From Halopenitus salinus (GTDB lineage: Archaea; Halobacteriota; Halobacteria; Halobacteriales; Haloferacaceae): DNA of 64,000 nt. Numbering within the stretch: the first letter of the stretch is position 1; each line of letters begins with the position of its first letter. Location: NCBI RefSeq assembly GCF_042662125.1, contig NZ_JBHSXL010000006.1, positions 186,001 through 250,000 on the forward strand, given 5' to 3'. Below are positions 7,777-16,203 of this stretch, in pieces. The position numbers and the translations under genes are program-made. The notes beneath the pieces are model-generated. The model saw only the letters and a list, made by a program, of their open reading frames with translations. It had not been told where the DNA came from and did not search any database.

Positions 7777-9549
7777 TTAGTAGAGACTCCGGAGTTCCTC
7801 GGCGATGTCGGCTTTGAGCTCCTCGACGTACTCCTCGTAGTCCTCCTGGACGCCGATCCGGTTGATTCGGGGAGCGGACTCGATGTCGATGATCTCCTCG
7901 ACCGGGACGCCGGCCTCCAGCGCGGAGAACGCCTCGTCGTTGAACGTCTCGATGGTCGTCAACATGAGGTAGGTCTTCTCCGGCGGACAGTAGGTGTCGA
8001 CCGGGTGGAACGCGTTCTGCTGGAGGTAGGCCTCACGCAGGTAGCGTGCGACCTCCAGGGTGAGCTGCTGGTCGTCCGGCAGCGCGTCCTTGCCGACGAG
8101 CTGGACGATCTCCTGCAGCTCGGTCTCCTCGTCGAGGACGTCGACGGCCCACTGGCGCTTTTCGGGCCAGTCCTCCGAGACGTTCTCCTGGAACCAGGGG
8201 TCGAGCTGGTCTTTGTACAGCGAGTAGGACTCGTTCCAGTTGATCGACGGGAAGTGGCGGCGCTCCGCCAGGTCCGCATCGAGCGCCCAGAACGTCTTGA
8301 CGATGCGAAGCGTGTTCTGGGTGACCGGCTCGGAGAAGTCGCCGCCGGGGGGGCTGACCGCGCCGATCGCGGAGACGGAGCCCTCGGTCCCGTTGACGTT
8401 CTCGAAGTAGCCGGCGCGCTCGTAGAACTGCGCGAGCCGGGCGGCGAGGTACGCGGGGTACCCCTCCTCGCCGGGCATCTCCTCGAGCCGCGAGGAGATC
8501 TCGCGCATGGCCTCGGCCCACCGCGAGGTGGAGTCGGCCATCAACGCGACGTCGTAGCCCATGTCCCGGTAGTACTCGGCGATGGTGATCCCCGTGTATA
8601 TGCAGGACTCACGCGCCGCGACCGGCATGTTCGAGGTGTTGGCGATGAGCGAGGTCCGGGCCATGAGCGGGTTGCCGTTGGCCGGGTCCTCGAGCTCCGG
8701 GAAGTCCTCGATGACCTCGGTCATCTCGTTGCCGCGCTCGCCGCAGCCGACGTAGACGATGATGTCGGCGTCGGCGTACTTCGCGAGCTGGTGTTGGGTG
8801 ACCGTCTTGCCGGACCCGAACGGACCCGGAATGGCGGCCGTCCCGCCCTTCGCGATCGGGAAGAGTCCGTCGAGGATGCGCTGGCCCGAAACGAGCGGCT
8901 GTCGGGGCGTGCGCTTCTCGACGGTGGGCCGCGCCTCGCGGACCGGCCACTCCTGTCGCATCGTGACCTCGACGCCGTTGTCGAGCTCGGCGACGGTCTC
9001 GGTCACGTCGAAGGAGCCGGCCTCGATGGAGACGACCTCCGCGGTCTCGCCCTCCTCGAGGGCGTCCGGCGGCACCATGACCTTGTGGTCGATGGTGACC
9101 GTCTCCTCGACGACTCCGACGACGTCGCCGCGGCCGACCTCGTCGCCCTCGTCGACGGCGGGTTCGAACTCCCACGTCTCCTCGAGGTCGATGCCGGGCG
9201 CGTCGACCCCGCGATCGAGGTACGGACTGCCCATCTTGCCCTCCAGGACGTCCAGGGGACGCTGGACGCCGTCGTAGATGGCGTCCAGCATTCCCGGACC
9301 CAGGTCGACCGACAGCGGCTCGCCCGTGTTCTCGACGGGCTCGCCGGGGCCGACCCCGGAGGTCTCCTCGTACACCTGAATGGTCGTGATGTTACCCTCG
9401 ATCTCGATGACCTCGCCCATGAGGCCTTCCTCGCCCACGTAGACGACGTCGTTCATGCGGGCATCGAGGTCTCGGGCGCTCACGACCGGACCGCTCACGC
9501 TCTGGATGACACCGTGTTCGGTGGTCTCCGTTGTGTCTGCTTTGCTCAT
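7777..9549 (-). CDS. atpA: A-type ATP synthase subunit A (catalytic)
   Basis: A 590-residue catalytic subunit. The Walker A motif GPFGSGKTVTQ lies in the middle of the chain, with the A/V-type non-homologous region before it. SSRWAEAMREISSRLEE and the PPGGDFSEPVTQ loop are characteristic. There is no intein, although archaeal A subunits sometimes carry one at the P-loop. The ATG is one base from the atpF stop, so the genes are in one operon. The product couples the proton (or Na+) gradient to ATP synthesis at the membrane. Confidence 0.98.
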   Translation of the reverse strand: MSKADTTETTEHGVIQSVSGPVVSARDLDARMNDVVYVGEEGLMGEVIEIEGNITTIQVYEETSGVGPGEPVENTGEPLSVDLGPGMLDAIYDGVQRPLDVLEGKMGSPYLDRGVDAPGIDLEETWEFEPAVDEGDEVGRGDVVGVVEETVTIDHKVMVPPDALEEGETAEVVSIEAGSFDVTETVAELDNGVEVTMRQEWPVREARPTVEKRTPRQPLVSGQRILDGLFPIAKGGTAAIPGPFGSGKTVTQHQLAKYADADIIVYVGCGERGNEMTEVIEDFPELEDPANGNPLMARTSLIANTSNMPVAARESCIYTGITIAEYYRDMGYDVALMADSTSRWAEAMREISSRLEEMPGEEGYPAYLAARLAQFYERAGYFENVNGTEGSVSAIGAVSPPGGDFSEPVTQNTLRIVKTFWALDADLAERRHFPSINWNESYSLYKDQLDPWFQENVSEDWPEKRQWAVDVLDEETELQEIVQLVGKDALPDDQQLTLEVARYLREAYLQQNAFHPVDTYCPPEKTYLMLTTIETFNDEAFSALEAGVPVEEIIDIESAPRINRIGVQEDYEEYVEELKADIAEELRSLY

Positions 9550-9550
9550 G

Positions 9551-9880
9551 TTAATCGTCCTCCTCCATCAGGTCGATCCCGATGGCTCGTTTGATCTGAT
9601 CGCGCAGCCCGCCGCTTCCGGCGCCCGATGCGCCGAGCGTCACGAGGACGGGCTCGATGCTTCCCTCGACGCGCTCGCGAACGGGACGCGAGAGGTGCGA
9701 GAGGTCCTCCTCGTGCATCACGATGATGCCGACGCTCTCGTCCTCGAGGGTCCGCTCGACGGCGTCGTCGAGCGCCTCGTCCTTCTCGTCGTCCGGCACG
9801 TTCTCGAAGGCCCTGACGCCGGCCAGCCGGAATCCGGTCGTGAAGTCCGGACTGCCGATGACGGCGATCTCCTGGCTCAT
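9551..9880 (-). CDS. atpF: A-type ATP synthase subunit F
   Basis: A 109-residue central-stalk subunit with a Rossmann-like fold, starting MSQEIAVIGSPDFTTGFRLA. GIIVMHEEDL is the conserved middle strand. It overlaps the atpC stop by four bases (ATGA-type). It binds subunit D and modulates rotation. Confidence 0.95.
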   Translation of the reverse strand: MSQEIAVIGSPDFTTGFRLAGVRAFENVPDDEKDEALDDAVERTLEDESVGIIVMHEEDLSHLSRPVRERVEGSIEPVLVTLGASGAGSGGLRDQIKRAIGIDLMEEDD

Positions 9881-10923
9881 GTTATCACCAGCTCCTCCTC
9901 GATGTCCGCGTCGCTCAACCCGGCCTCCTTCCCGCGAGCGATCGCGCGGATGTTCTCCACCTCGCGCTCCTTGGCGAGGATGTAGGAGATGACCGGCGTG
10001 ACCGAGACGGGGTGGATCGTCCCCAGCTGGTCGCCGTAGGCCAGAAGCGCCGCGTCGGTGGCGTGTTCGAACGCGATGAGGCTGTCGGCCTCCTCGAGCT
10101 CGCGAAGCGCGGGTCCGAGGTCGTCGCCGTACTGACTCTCGGCGACGTACTCGACGAGCTCGTCGAGGTCGCGGGCGAGCCGCGCCAGCGTGTCGCGATC
10201 GAAGAGGTCGCCCCCCTCGATGAAGTACTCCGCCGGATCGAGGTCGGCGCCAGAACGCGCGAGCCGGAGCGCGTTCCGGGCGTTTCGGAGGTCGATCTCG
10301 GCAGTCAAGAAGGACTCGTACTGGCGGGTCGGCTCGTCCCGACCGAGATCGGCGAGCAGGCGCTCGTAGAACGCCCGGTCGACCGCGTTCTCGAGGGGCA
10401 CGAGCACGTCGGACTCCTCGTAGTCGGCGTAGGCGTCCTCGAGGGCCGGGCCGTAGATGGTGTCCTCGAGGACCTCCACGACGCCCTCGATCGATTCCGC
10501 TTCGAGGAGCCGCCGGATCCGACGGTCGTCGAACTCGCCCGCGCGGATGAGGTCGACCTCGACCGCCTCGGTCTCGGCGCCGGCGTAGATGCCGCGGATC
10601 ACGGTCTTGACGTTCCAGGCGTCGAACTTCCGGAGGTAGCGGGCGATGAGCTCGTAGAGACGCCCTTCGCTCCACTCGAGGATCTCCTCGAATTGCTTGG
10701 CGAGGTTCCGGTTCAACGCGTACTCGATCAGGTCGACGCCGCCGTGGCGGCTGCCGAGCGCGTTGATCTCCGCCTCGTAGGTCGACTCCTCCATGAAGCG
10801 GGCGATCTCCGCCGGGCCCATCCGGGTGAGCTTGCGGTACTCCTCGTCGCTGTACAGCATGCCGCGGCGGGCGCGAACCCTCGCCACGACGTACTCCGGG
10901 TTCGAGCTGCCGACGGCACTCAT
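9877..10923 (-). CDS. atpC: A-type ATP synthase subunit C
   Basis: A 348-residue subunit C (V-ATPase d homologue), an all-helical funnel that joins the central stalk to the proteolipid ring. It begins MSAVGSSNPEYVVARVRARR, followed by the typical MLYSDEEYRKL. The stop overlaps atpF and the start overlaps the atpE stop by four bases. Confidence 0.95.
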   Translation of the reverse strand: MSAVGSSNPEYVVARVRARRGMLYSDEEYRKLTRMGPAEIARFMEESTYEAEINALGSRHGGVDLIEYALNRNLAKQFEEILEWSEGRLYELIARYLRKFDAWNVKTVIRGIYAGAETEAVEVDLIRAGEFDDRRIRRLLEAESIEGVVEVLEDTIYGPALEDAYADYEESDVLVPLENAVDRAFYERLLADLGRDEPTRQYESFLTAEIDLRNARNALRLARSGADLDPAEYFIEGGDLFDRDTLARLARDLDELVEYVAESQYGDDLGPALRELEEADSLIAFEHATDAALLAYGDQLGTIHPVSVTPVISYILAKEREVENIRAIARGKEAGLSDADIEEELVIT

Positions 10924-11498
10924 TGGTCGAACAGTCGCTCCGAGAGGTTCTTCAACTCGTCGTCCCAGACGGTCTCCAGGACGGAGTCGAAGGTGTTGTT
11001 CACGCGAACGCGGGAGGTCTCGCTCTCGCCGACGACCCCGCCGAGACAGTCGACGTCCTCGCCGACCTCGGCGTCGCGGTCAGCGACCAGATCGGCGAGG
11101 AGGTCGGCATCGGCCGACCGGGTCGAGACGACCACGTCCTCCCCGTCGTCGAACTCCGCGAGGGTCGCATCCAGAAGCGTCTCGGTCAGATCGCGGCGTC
11201 GGTCCTCCTCGAGGGAGGCGATCGACTCCTCGACGCGGTCGCGAACGTCCTCGAGGACGTCGCGGCGAGCGGCGAGTCGCTCCTGTTTGGCCTCGAGCTT
11301 GGCGGACGAGAGCGCCTGTTCGCGCTCCCGTTCGATCTCGCGTTCGGCCTCCTCGAGCCGCTGTTCGCGGATGCGCTCGGCGTCGGCCTCCGCCTCGGAG
11401 ACGATCTCCTCGGCCTCGGCCTCGGCGTTTTCACGGATCTCCTCCGCACGCGCGCGGGCCTCGTCTCGTATGTCCTCAACGACGGTGTCCAGACTCAT
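10920..11498 (-). CDS. atpE: A-type ATP synthase subunit E (peripheral stalk)
   Basis: A 192-residue protein. Its N-terminal half (about 1-100) is a charged coiled coil of Ala/Glu/Arg heptads that pairs with subunit H to form the peripheral stalk. The C-terminal globular part binds the head. It begins MSLDTVVEDIRDEARARAEE. Confidence 0.95.
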   Translation of the reverse strand: MSLDTVVEDIRDEARARAEEIRENAEAEAEEIVSEAEADAERIREQRLEEAEREIEREREQALSSAKLEAKQERLAARRDVLEDVRDRVEESIASLEEDRRRDLTETLLDATLAEFDDGEDVVVSTRSADADLLADLVADRDAEVGEDVDCLGGVVGESETSRVRVNNTFDSVLETVWDDELKNLSERLFDQ

Positions 11499-11518
11499 TG
11501 TAAAAGGGGAAGTCGTTG

Positions 11519-11776
11519 TTACAGGAACAGGAAGACGACGACCAGTGCGAGGATAACGATGGTCTCAGGCAGCACCGTCAGAATGAGACCGTTAACGAAC
11601 AGGTCTTCGTCCTCAGCCATCGCGCCGACGGCGGCGGAACCGATACCGCGTTCCGCATAGCCCGCACCGAGCGCCGCGAGCCCGACCGCGAGCGCGGCGG
11701 CGGCCGCCGGGTTCGTGAGCGTGCCCTGACCTTCCTGCAGTACGACGTTCCCGAGTTCGCTGGTAGCTTCAAACAT
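11519..11776 (-). CDS. atpK: A-type ATP synthase proteolipid subunit K (c ring)
   Basis: An 85-residue hydrophobic protein with two membrane helices. The ion-carrying glutamate is in LPETIVIL of the second helix. The short acidic N-terminus (MFEATSELGN) is typical of haloarchaeal proteolipids. It makes the rotating membrane ring. Only 20 bp separate it from atpE downstream, but 257 bp separate it from atpI upstream. A TATA-like GTTTTATGTC (11830-11839) in that gap could give it a second, stronger transcript, as the c ring needs excess copies. Confidence 0.95.
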   Translation of the reverse strand: MFEATSELGNVVLQEGQGTLTNPAAAAALAVGLAALGAGYAERGIGSAAVGAMAEDEDLFVNGLILTVLPETIVILALVVVFLFL

Positions 11777-12033
11777 TGGTAGTAGTTGCGGTTGCTCGTC
11801 TCCGAACAGTTGGTGTTCTCCCTACTGGAGACATAAAACTTCCCAAAACGAACGAGGAAAACGACCGCGAGAAACCCTCAAAGCGACGGTTGTGAGGGTT
11901 ACACACACCCACCAGTTCAATCGGGACACCGGTAGCGATCCGGGTCAGACAGATCAAGGAAATAGCCGAAGAGACGGACGGAAGAGCACTCAAAAACGAT
12001 GCAGAGAAGCTCCAAACGGACGGCAGCGATCGG
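11777..12033. other. 257-bp intra-operon gap between atpI and atpK
   Basis: No convincing ORF is seen. Base composition is clearly less GC-rich than the neighbours. The gap contains a TATA-like element at 11830-11839 (minus strand GTTTTATGTC), implying a leader of about 30 nt for atpK. Confidence 0.4.
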
Positions 12034-14187
12034 TTATTCGTTCGCCGTGTACTCCCGATCGTAGCCGAACGGAGAGTACGCTTCGCCGCCGCCATTGTAG
12101 AACTTACCAAAGAACTCGACGTACTCGAGACGAACGCTCTGGATGCCAGCGGACGTGATTCCGAGCAACAGAACTACGATATGGCCCACGACCGCGATGA
12201 GGACTCCGGCGATCAGTGCGACCACGCCGATCGCACTCGGCTCGAACGCGGTCGTCATTCCTGCGAAGATGATGTCGTACGACTCGGGGTTCGATTGGAC
12301 ATACGCGAGGTACTCCGGCGTGAAGATGAAGTGGAAGTACCCGTCGTTGTCCATATACGCGCCGAACGCAAGCAGATTCACCGCGAGCGCCATCCCGGCC
12401 TTCGCGAGCAGGACGGCCATAATCCGGGCGTACGAGACGACGTTGACGAGGGGTTCGAGAACCTCAGCGATCTCAGTCGGTTGGCCGATCGCGAGCAGGA
12501 GGAAGCCGAGGACGGCAAGCGCGATCCCGAGGTATCCAACGGCAACCGGGAGCCCGGAGAACGACACCATCCCCAGCGTCAGCACTCCCACGGAATCGAA
12601 GAGGAACCCCGGCTTCGGCCCCTGAACGTGCTGGCTGAAGATCCACAGCCAGGTCCCATTGAGCAGCAGCAGCCACGAGCCGCTCTCGTAGAGCGCGTGC
12701 TTCAGGTCGTGGATCTGGAAGTTCTTCACAAACGAGAGCACGTAGCCGACGTTGAGGTGCACGATTCCGAACAGCACAGACAGCACCAAGTACGCCAGCG
12801 CCCAGTGGGAATCGCCGGGGCTCAGCCCCTTCGCGACCGGCCAGTGTTCGAAGAACAGCTGGTACCCGTGGTAACCGAACACGTCGATCCCGTAGTAGAG
12901 CCCGAACAGAACCGTGAAGAGTCCAGACCAAATCGCGATTGCGCCGAGTTCGCGAAGCGTATCATCGAATCGGCGGTACATAAACGCTCCAATGCCGACG
13001 TACAGGATCCCGTACCCGACGTCCCCGATCATGAAGCCGAACATGAGCGGGAAGGTGAGGAAGACGAGGAGCGTCGGGTCGAACTCCGAGTACTGCGGCC
13101 GGCCGAAGCTCTTGACGAGCAGCTCGAAGGGGCCGGCCACGTCGCCGTTGTTCTGGACGACCGGCGGGGTCTCGTTGCTCGCCTCGTGGCCGCCGTCGGT
13201 GGCGGCCTCGTGGCCCTCGGCGTCGACGGCCGCGTTGTGGTGGCCGTTCGGGGTGAACTCCGCGCGTTCGAGCTCCTCGACGTCGGCGTGGTCGCCGACG
13301 GTCTCCTCGATGGCGGCCGCGAACTCGTCGTACGTCGAGGTCGGGATCCAGCCCTCGGCGACGAAGGCGTTCTCCGTCGTCGCGAACGAGAGCGGTGCCT
13401 GTTTCTTTTCGGCCTCGATGGTGAGCTGTTCTTCCGCACGCAACAGGAACCCGGCGGCGTCCTGTTTGACCGACTCCAGCTCCGATTCGACGGTCTCGAG
13501 TTCGGACTCCAGCTCGGCGCGTTCGGACTCCAGCTCGCTTACGTACTCCGCAGGGCTGGCGTCGGCGTCGGGCACCTCGAGCAGGGCGATGTCGACTCCG
13601 ACGAGGGCGTCCTGTAACACGCCCTCCTCGGCGTCATCGGCCGGATACGCGAAGGCCGCGACGACGCCATTGCCGGAGAAGACCTCGTATTCGCGAACGC
13701 CCGCGGCCTCCGCGAGCGCGTCCTCGACGGCGTCGGCCTTGGCCTCGCCGACGACGACCTCGAGGGAGTCGTACCCGCGCAGGAGGTCGAGTTCGATCCC
13801 GAGGTCGGCGAACGGTTCGATGCGGTCGATCTCGTCGTCGATCTCGCGGATCCGGTCGCGCAGATCGTCGCGCTCGTCGGTGAGATCGTTGACGCGCTCG
13901 CGGACGGTCTCGAGTTCGGCCTCGAGCTCCTCGTCGTCGAGAACGCCCGTCGGTCCCGCGTCGCCGTCGTCGACCTCGAGGATGCTCTCGAGGGAACGCA
14001 CGGTGACGAGCCGCTCGTTGACGTCCTCCGCGCCCTCGAGGGACGAGCCGGGGTCGAACCCCTGGAAGTCGCCCTCGTAGTCGGTGACGTGAAGCGAGTG
14101 GTGCTCGTAGGCCGTCTCGATGACCTCGTCGATGACGCGTTTCGAACCCGTCACCGACACCTTGCTCATCCGCTCAGGCCTGAGCAT
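12034..14187 (-). CDS. atpI: A-type ATP synthase subunit I (membrane stator, a-subunit homologue)
   Basis: A 717-residue protein. The cytoplasmic N-terminal half has two long coiled coils (about residues 75-115 and 215-255) and binds the peripheral stalks. The C-terminal half (from about 365) has seven or eight membrane helices that form the ion half-channels. The start MLRPERMSKVSVTGSK is characteristic and overlaps the atpH stop by 14 bases. A loop of His, Gly and Asn residues (about 300-340) is variable in the family. Codon use in the last 330 or so codons is much less GC-biased than in the first half; see findings. Confidence 0.96.
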   Translation of the reverse strand: MLRPERMSKVSVTGSKRVIDEVIETAYEHHSLHVTDYEGDFQGFDPGSSLEGAEDVNERLVTVRSLESILEVDDGDAGPTGVLDDEELEAELETVRERVNDLTDERDDLRDRIREIDDEIDRIEPFADLGIELDLLRGYDSLEVVVGEAKADAVEDALAEAAGVREYEVFSGNGVVAAFAYPADDAEEGVLQDALVGVDIALLEVPDADASPAEYVSELESERAELESELETVESELESVKQDAAGFLLRAEEQLTIEAEKKQAPLSFATTENAFVAEGWIPTSTYDEFAAAIEETVGDHADVEELERAEFTPNGHHNAAVDAEGHEAATDGGHEASNETPPVVQNNGDVAGPFELLVKSFGRPQYSEFDPTLLVFLTFPLMFGFMIGDVGYGILYVGIGAFMYRRFDDTLRELGAIAIWSGLFTVLFGLYYGIDVFGYHGYQLFFEHWPVAKGLSPGDSHWALAYLVLSVLFGIVHLNVGYVLSFVKNFQIHDLKHALYESGSWLLLLNGTWLWIFSQHVQGPKPGFLFDSVGVLTLGMVSFSGLPVAVGYLGIALAVLGFLLLAIGQPTEIAEVLEPLVNVVSYARIMAVLLAKAGMALAVNLLAFGAYMDNDGYFHFIFTPEYLAYVQSNPESYDIIFAGMTTAFEPSAIGVVALIAGVLIAVVGHIVVLLLGITSAGIQSVRLEYVEFFGKFYNGGGEAYSPFGYDREYTANE

Positions 14188-14506
14188 TCACCGCCTCCTC
14201 GAACCGATCGATGGCGTATTCGACCGCCTCGTCGATGCGATCCCGTGCGTCGGACTCGAGCGCCTCGCGGTCGGCGCGGCCCTCCGCGATGATCTCCTCG
14301 CGCCGGGACTCGATCTCCTCGCGGGCGGACTCGAGCCGCTCTTCCGCCTCCGCCGCGGCCTCCTCCTCGGCGGTGGCGCGGATCTCCTCGGCCCGCTTTC
14401 GGGCCTCCGCGAGGGTCTCCTCGGCGTCGGCTTCCGCCTCGGCGACGATGTCGTCCGCCTCGCGTTCGGCCTCCGTCACTCGTTCGAGCACCTCTGGTCT
14501 CGGCAT
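14174..14506 (-). CDS. atpH: A-type ATP synthase subunit H (peripheral stalk)
   Basis: A 110-residue, almost entirely helical coiled-coil protein of Ala/Glu/Arg repeats that pairs with subunit E. I chose the ATG at 14506 (MPRPEVLERVTEAE), as in relatives. A GTG two codons upstream (14512) is also possible and sits closer to the ideal distance from the TATA box at 14539-14546. It is the first gene of the operon. Its stop lies inside atpI. Confidence 0.92.
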   Translation of the reverse strand: MPRPEVLERVTEAEREADDIVAEAEADAEETLAEARKRAEEIRATAEEEAAAEAEERLESAREEIESRREEIIAEGRADREALESDARDRIDEAVEYAIDRFEEAVNAQA

Positions 14507-14538
14507 ACTCACTAATCGTTGGAGAATCCCACAGCGAC

Positions 14539-14546
14539 GTATAAGG
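14539..14546 (-). promoter_or_regulatory. Promoter (TATA box) of the atp operon
   Basis: On the minus strand CCTTATAC precedes atpH by about 30 bases, so the transcript atpH-I-K-E-C-F-A-B starts here with a very short leader. Confidence 0.55.
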
Positions 14547-14641
14547 TGTTTGCGAAAGTCGACGGAACGACCACGACGGGCGCGGACGTCGACGAGCCGG
14601 ATCGAGGGAGCACGAGGACGAAATCGGTCGATCCTCGCGTA

Positions 14642-14651
14642 CCTTTAAGTG
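14642..14651 (+). promoter_or_regulatory. TATA box for the minD4-like gene
   Basis: cctttaagtg lies 23-32 bases before the ATG at 14674. It is divergent from the atp operon promoter about 100 bases away. Confidence 0.5.
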
Positions 14652-14673
14652 GTCGCTGGCGGTCCAACGAGGT

Positions 14674-16122
14674 ATGACAACGGTCTATGCGATCGCTTCG
14701 GCAAAGGGGGGCGTCGGGAAGACGACGACGACCGCGGCGCTTTCGACCCACCTGGCGGACGCCGGCGAGGACGTCGTCGCCGTCGACGCCGACATCGGGA
14801 TGGCGAACCTCGCCGGCGCGCTCGGGATCGACGTCGGCGAGACCACGATCCACGACGTTCTCGCCGGGCGGGCGGAGCCCGAGGACGCAGTCCACGAGGG
14901 GCCGAACGGCCTGTCCGTCCTGCCGGGCGAGACGGATCTCGACGCCTACGCGGAGGCGGATCCCGCCGGCCTGCGGGACGTGATCGCGGCCTTCGAGGAC
15001 GCCGATTTCCTGTTGATCGACGCGGGCGCCGGTCTCTCACACGACTCCGCGCTGCCGCTCGGGCTCGCCGACGAGACGCTGCTCGTCTCGACGACGGGGA
15101 CCGAGGCCCTGCGCGATACGCGAAAGACGGGCGAGCTGGCCGAACGTCTCGGCGGGACGGTCGCCGGCGCGGCGATCACTCGAGTCGACCCCGACGACCC
15201 GCCGTCGGACGACGGGAGGATCGCGGAGCTGATCGGCGAACCCATCCTGGGACGGATTCCCGAGGACGCGGCCGTTCCGGACGCGGTCGAGGCCGGCGAG
15301 CCGCTCTCGACGTTCGCCCCGACCGCGCCCGCCACCCGCGCCTATCGATCGCTCGCGAGCGAACTGACCGGGGTGGATGTTCCGGAGGTGGACCCCGACG
15401 TGCTGGAGGCGGACGAAGAGCCGGGGTCGACGGAGGATGAGGGGGACGAAGGAAAAGCGGAAGCGGAGGACGACGACTCGGAAGCGAAAGCGGCAGACGA
15501 CGGATCGGAGGCCGAAGCTGACTCGCCGGCCGCCGATCCCGAGAACGGATCGACCGCCCACGTCGAGATGACGAGCGGGGATCTGAGCGACAGGGCGGAG
15601 GAGGGAGAGAGCGCCGAGGAGACGGGCGATCCGGACCCGGGCGTACCGCCGATCGACGAGGCCGAGCCCGACGGGAGCGAGGAGGCGAACGACGACGAGA
15701 ACGACGAGAGCACCGAAGGTTCGGACGACACGGGCGAATCCGACGACATGGACGACATGCCGAACGACGGGTCGGGGGAAGTCGAAAGCGTACCCTTCCA
15801 GACGGCCGGCGGGGACGAGAAGTCCGACGACGAAGTCGGCGTCGATGAGGATGACGATGGATCCGAAAGTGAGGATGTATCGGAAGATAGCGACGGCGGA
15901 GCGGAGGACGACGACGGAGCGGAGGACGAGTCGACGGGGACCGAACCGAAAGCGGAGCCGGAGGACGGAACGGAAGGGGACGACGAGACGGAAACGACGA
16001 CCGGGGGCGGCGACGAAACGGACACGGCGTCCGAGAGGGACGAATCCGACGGCGGTGAAGACGACGAATCCGACGACGGGAACGAGCGTAAGGGGTTCTT
16101 CAGCCGACTGTTGGGGCGGTGA
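14674..16122 (+). CDS. minD4: MinD/ParA-family ATPase with acidic linker and C-terminal membrane anchor (MinD4-like)
   Basis: A 482-residue protein in three parts. Residues 1 to about 235 are a MinD/ParA ATPase with the deviant Walker A KGGVGKTTTT (11-20), VDADIGMANLAGALG and a DAGAGLSHDS switch. Residues about 240-470 are a disordered tail dominated by Asp, Glu, Ser and Gly. The last residues, RKGFFSRLLGR, form a short amphipathic helix like the membrane-targeting sequence of bacterial MinD. In Haloferax volcanii, MinD4 also has a long C-terminal extension, oscillates, and positions the motility and chemotaxis machinery; to my knowledge its gene also lies near the ATP synthase genes. Orthology is inferred. 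Confidence 0.85.
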   Translation: MTTVYAIASAKGGVGKTTTTAALSTHLADAGEDVVAVDADIGMANLAGALGIDVGETTIHDVLAGRAEPEDAVHEGPNGLSVLPGETDLDAYAEADPAGLRDVIAAFEDADFLLIDAGAGLSHDSALPLGLADETLLVSTTGTEALRDTRKTGELAERLGGTVAGAAITRVDPDDPPSDDGRIAELIGEPILGRIPEDAAVPDAVEAGEPLSTFAPTAPATRAYRSLASELTGVDVPEVDPDVLEADEEPGSTEDEGDEGKAEAEDDDSEAKAADDGSEAEADSPAADPENGSTAHVEMTSGDLSDRAEEGESAEETGDPDPGVPPIDEAEPDGSEEANDDENDESTEGSDDTGESDDMDDMPNDGSGEVESVPFQTAGGDEKSDDEVGVDEDDDGSESEDVSEDSDGGAEDDDGAEDESTGTEPKAEPEDGTEGDDETETTTGGGDETDTASERDESDGGEDDESDDGNERKGFFSRLLGR

Positions 16123-16203
16123 CGCCGGGGGGTGTCGGAAGGGCGGTGTTGTTGCGGTTCGATCCCGCTCGCGCGTCGGTGACCTAACGGAGGGAGCGGA
16201 CGG

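Noticed and set aside
5924..7780. A 618-codon open frame on the plus strand opposite atpD/atpB
   Set aside because: It is the antisense shadow of GC-rich coding DNA: the opposite strand codes for well-conserved ATP synthase subunits, and the translation is a Val/Leu/Arg/Asp-rich run without domains.
7777..9549. Intein in atpA
   Set aside because: The frame has the normal length of about 590 residues and the P-loop is continuous.
8005..9594. A 529-codon open frame opposite atpA
   Set aside because: Same reason: long antisense frames are expected at this GC content, and it has no recognisable motif or promoter.
11769..12110. A 113-codon minus-strand frame across the atpI-atpK gap
   Set aside because: It overlaps the atpI C-terminus in another frame, is Ser/Arg/Thr-rich without a domain, and spans the atpK promoter.
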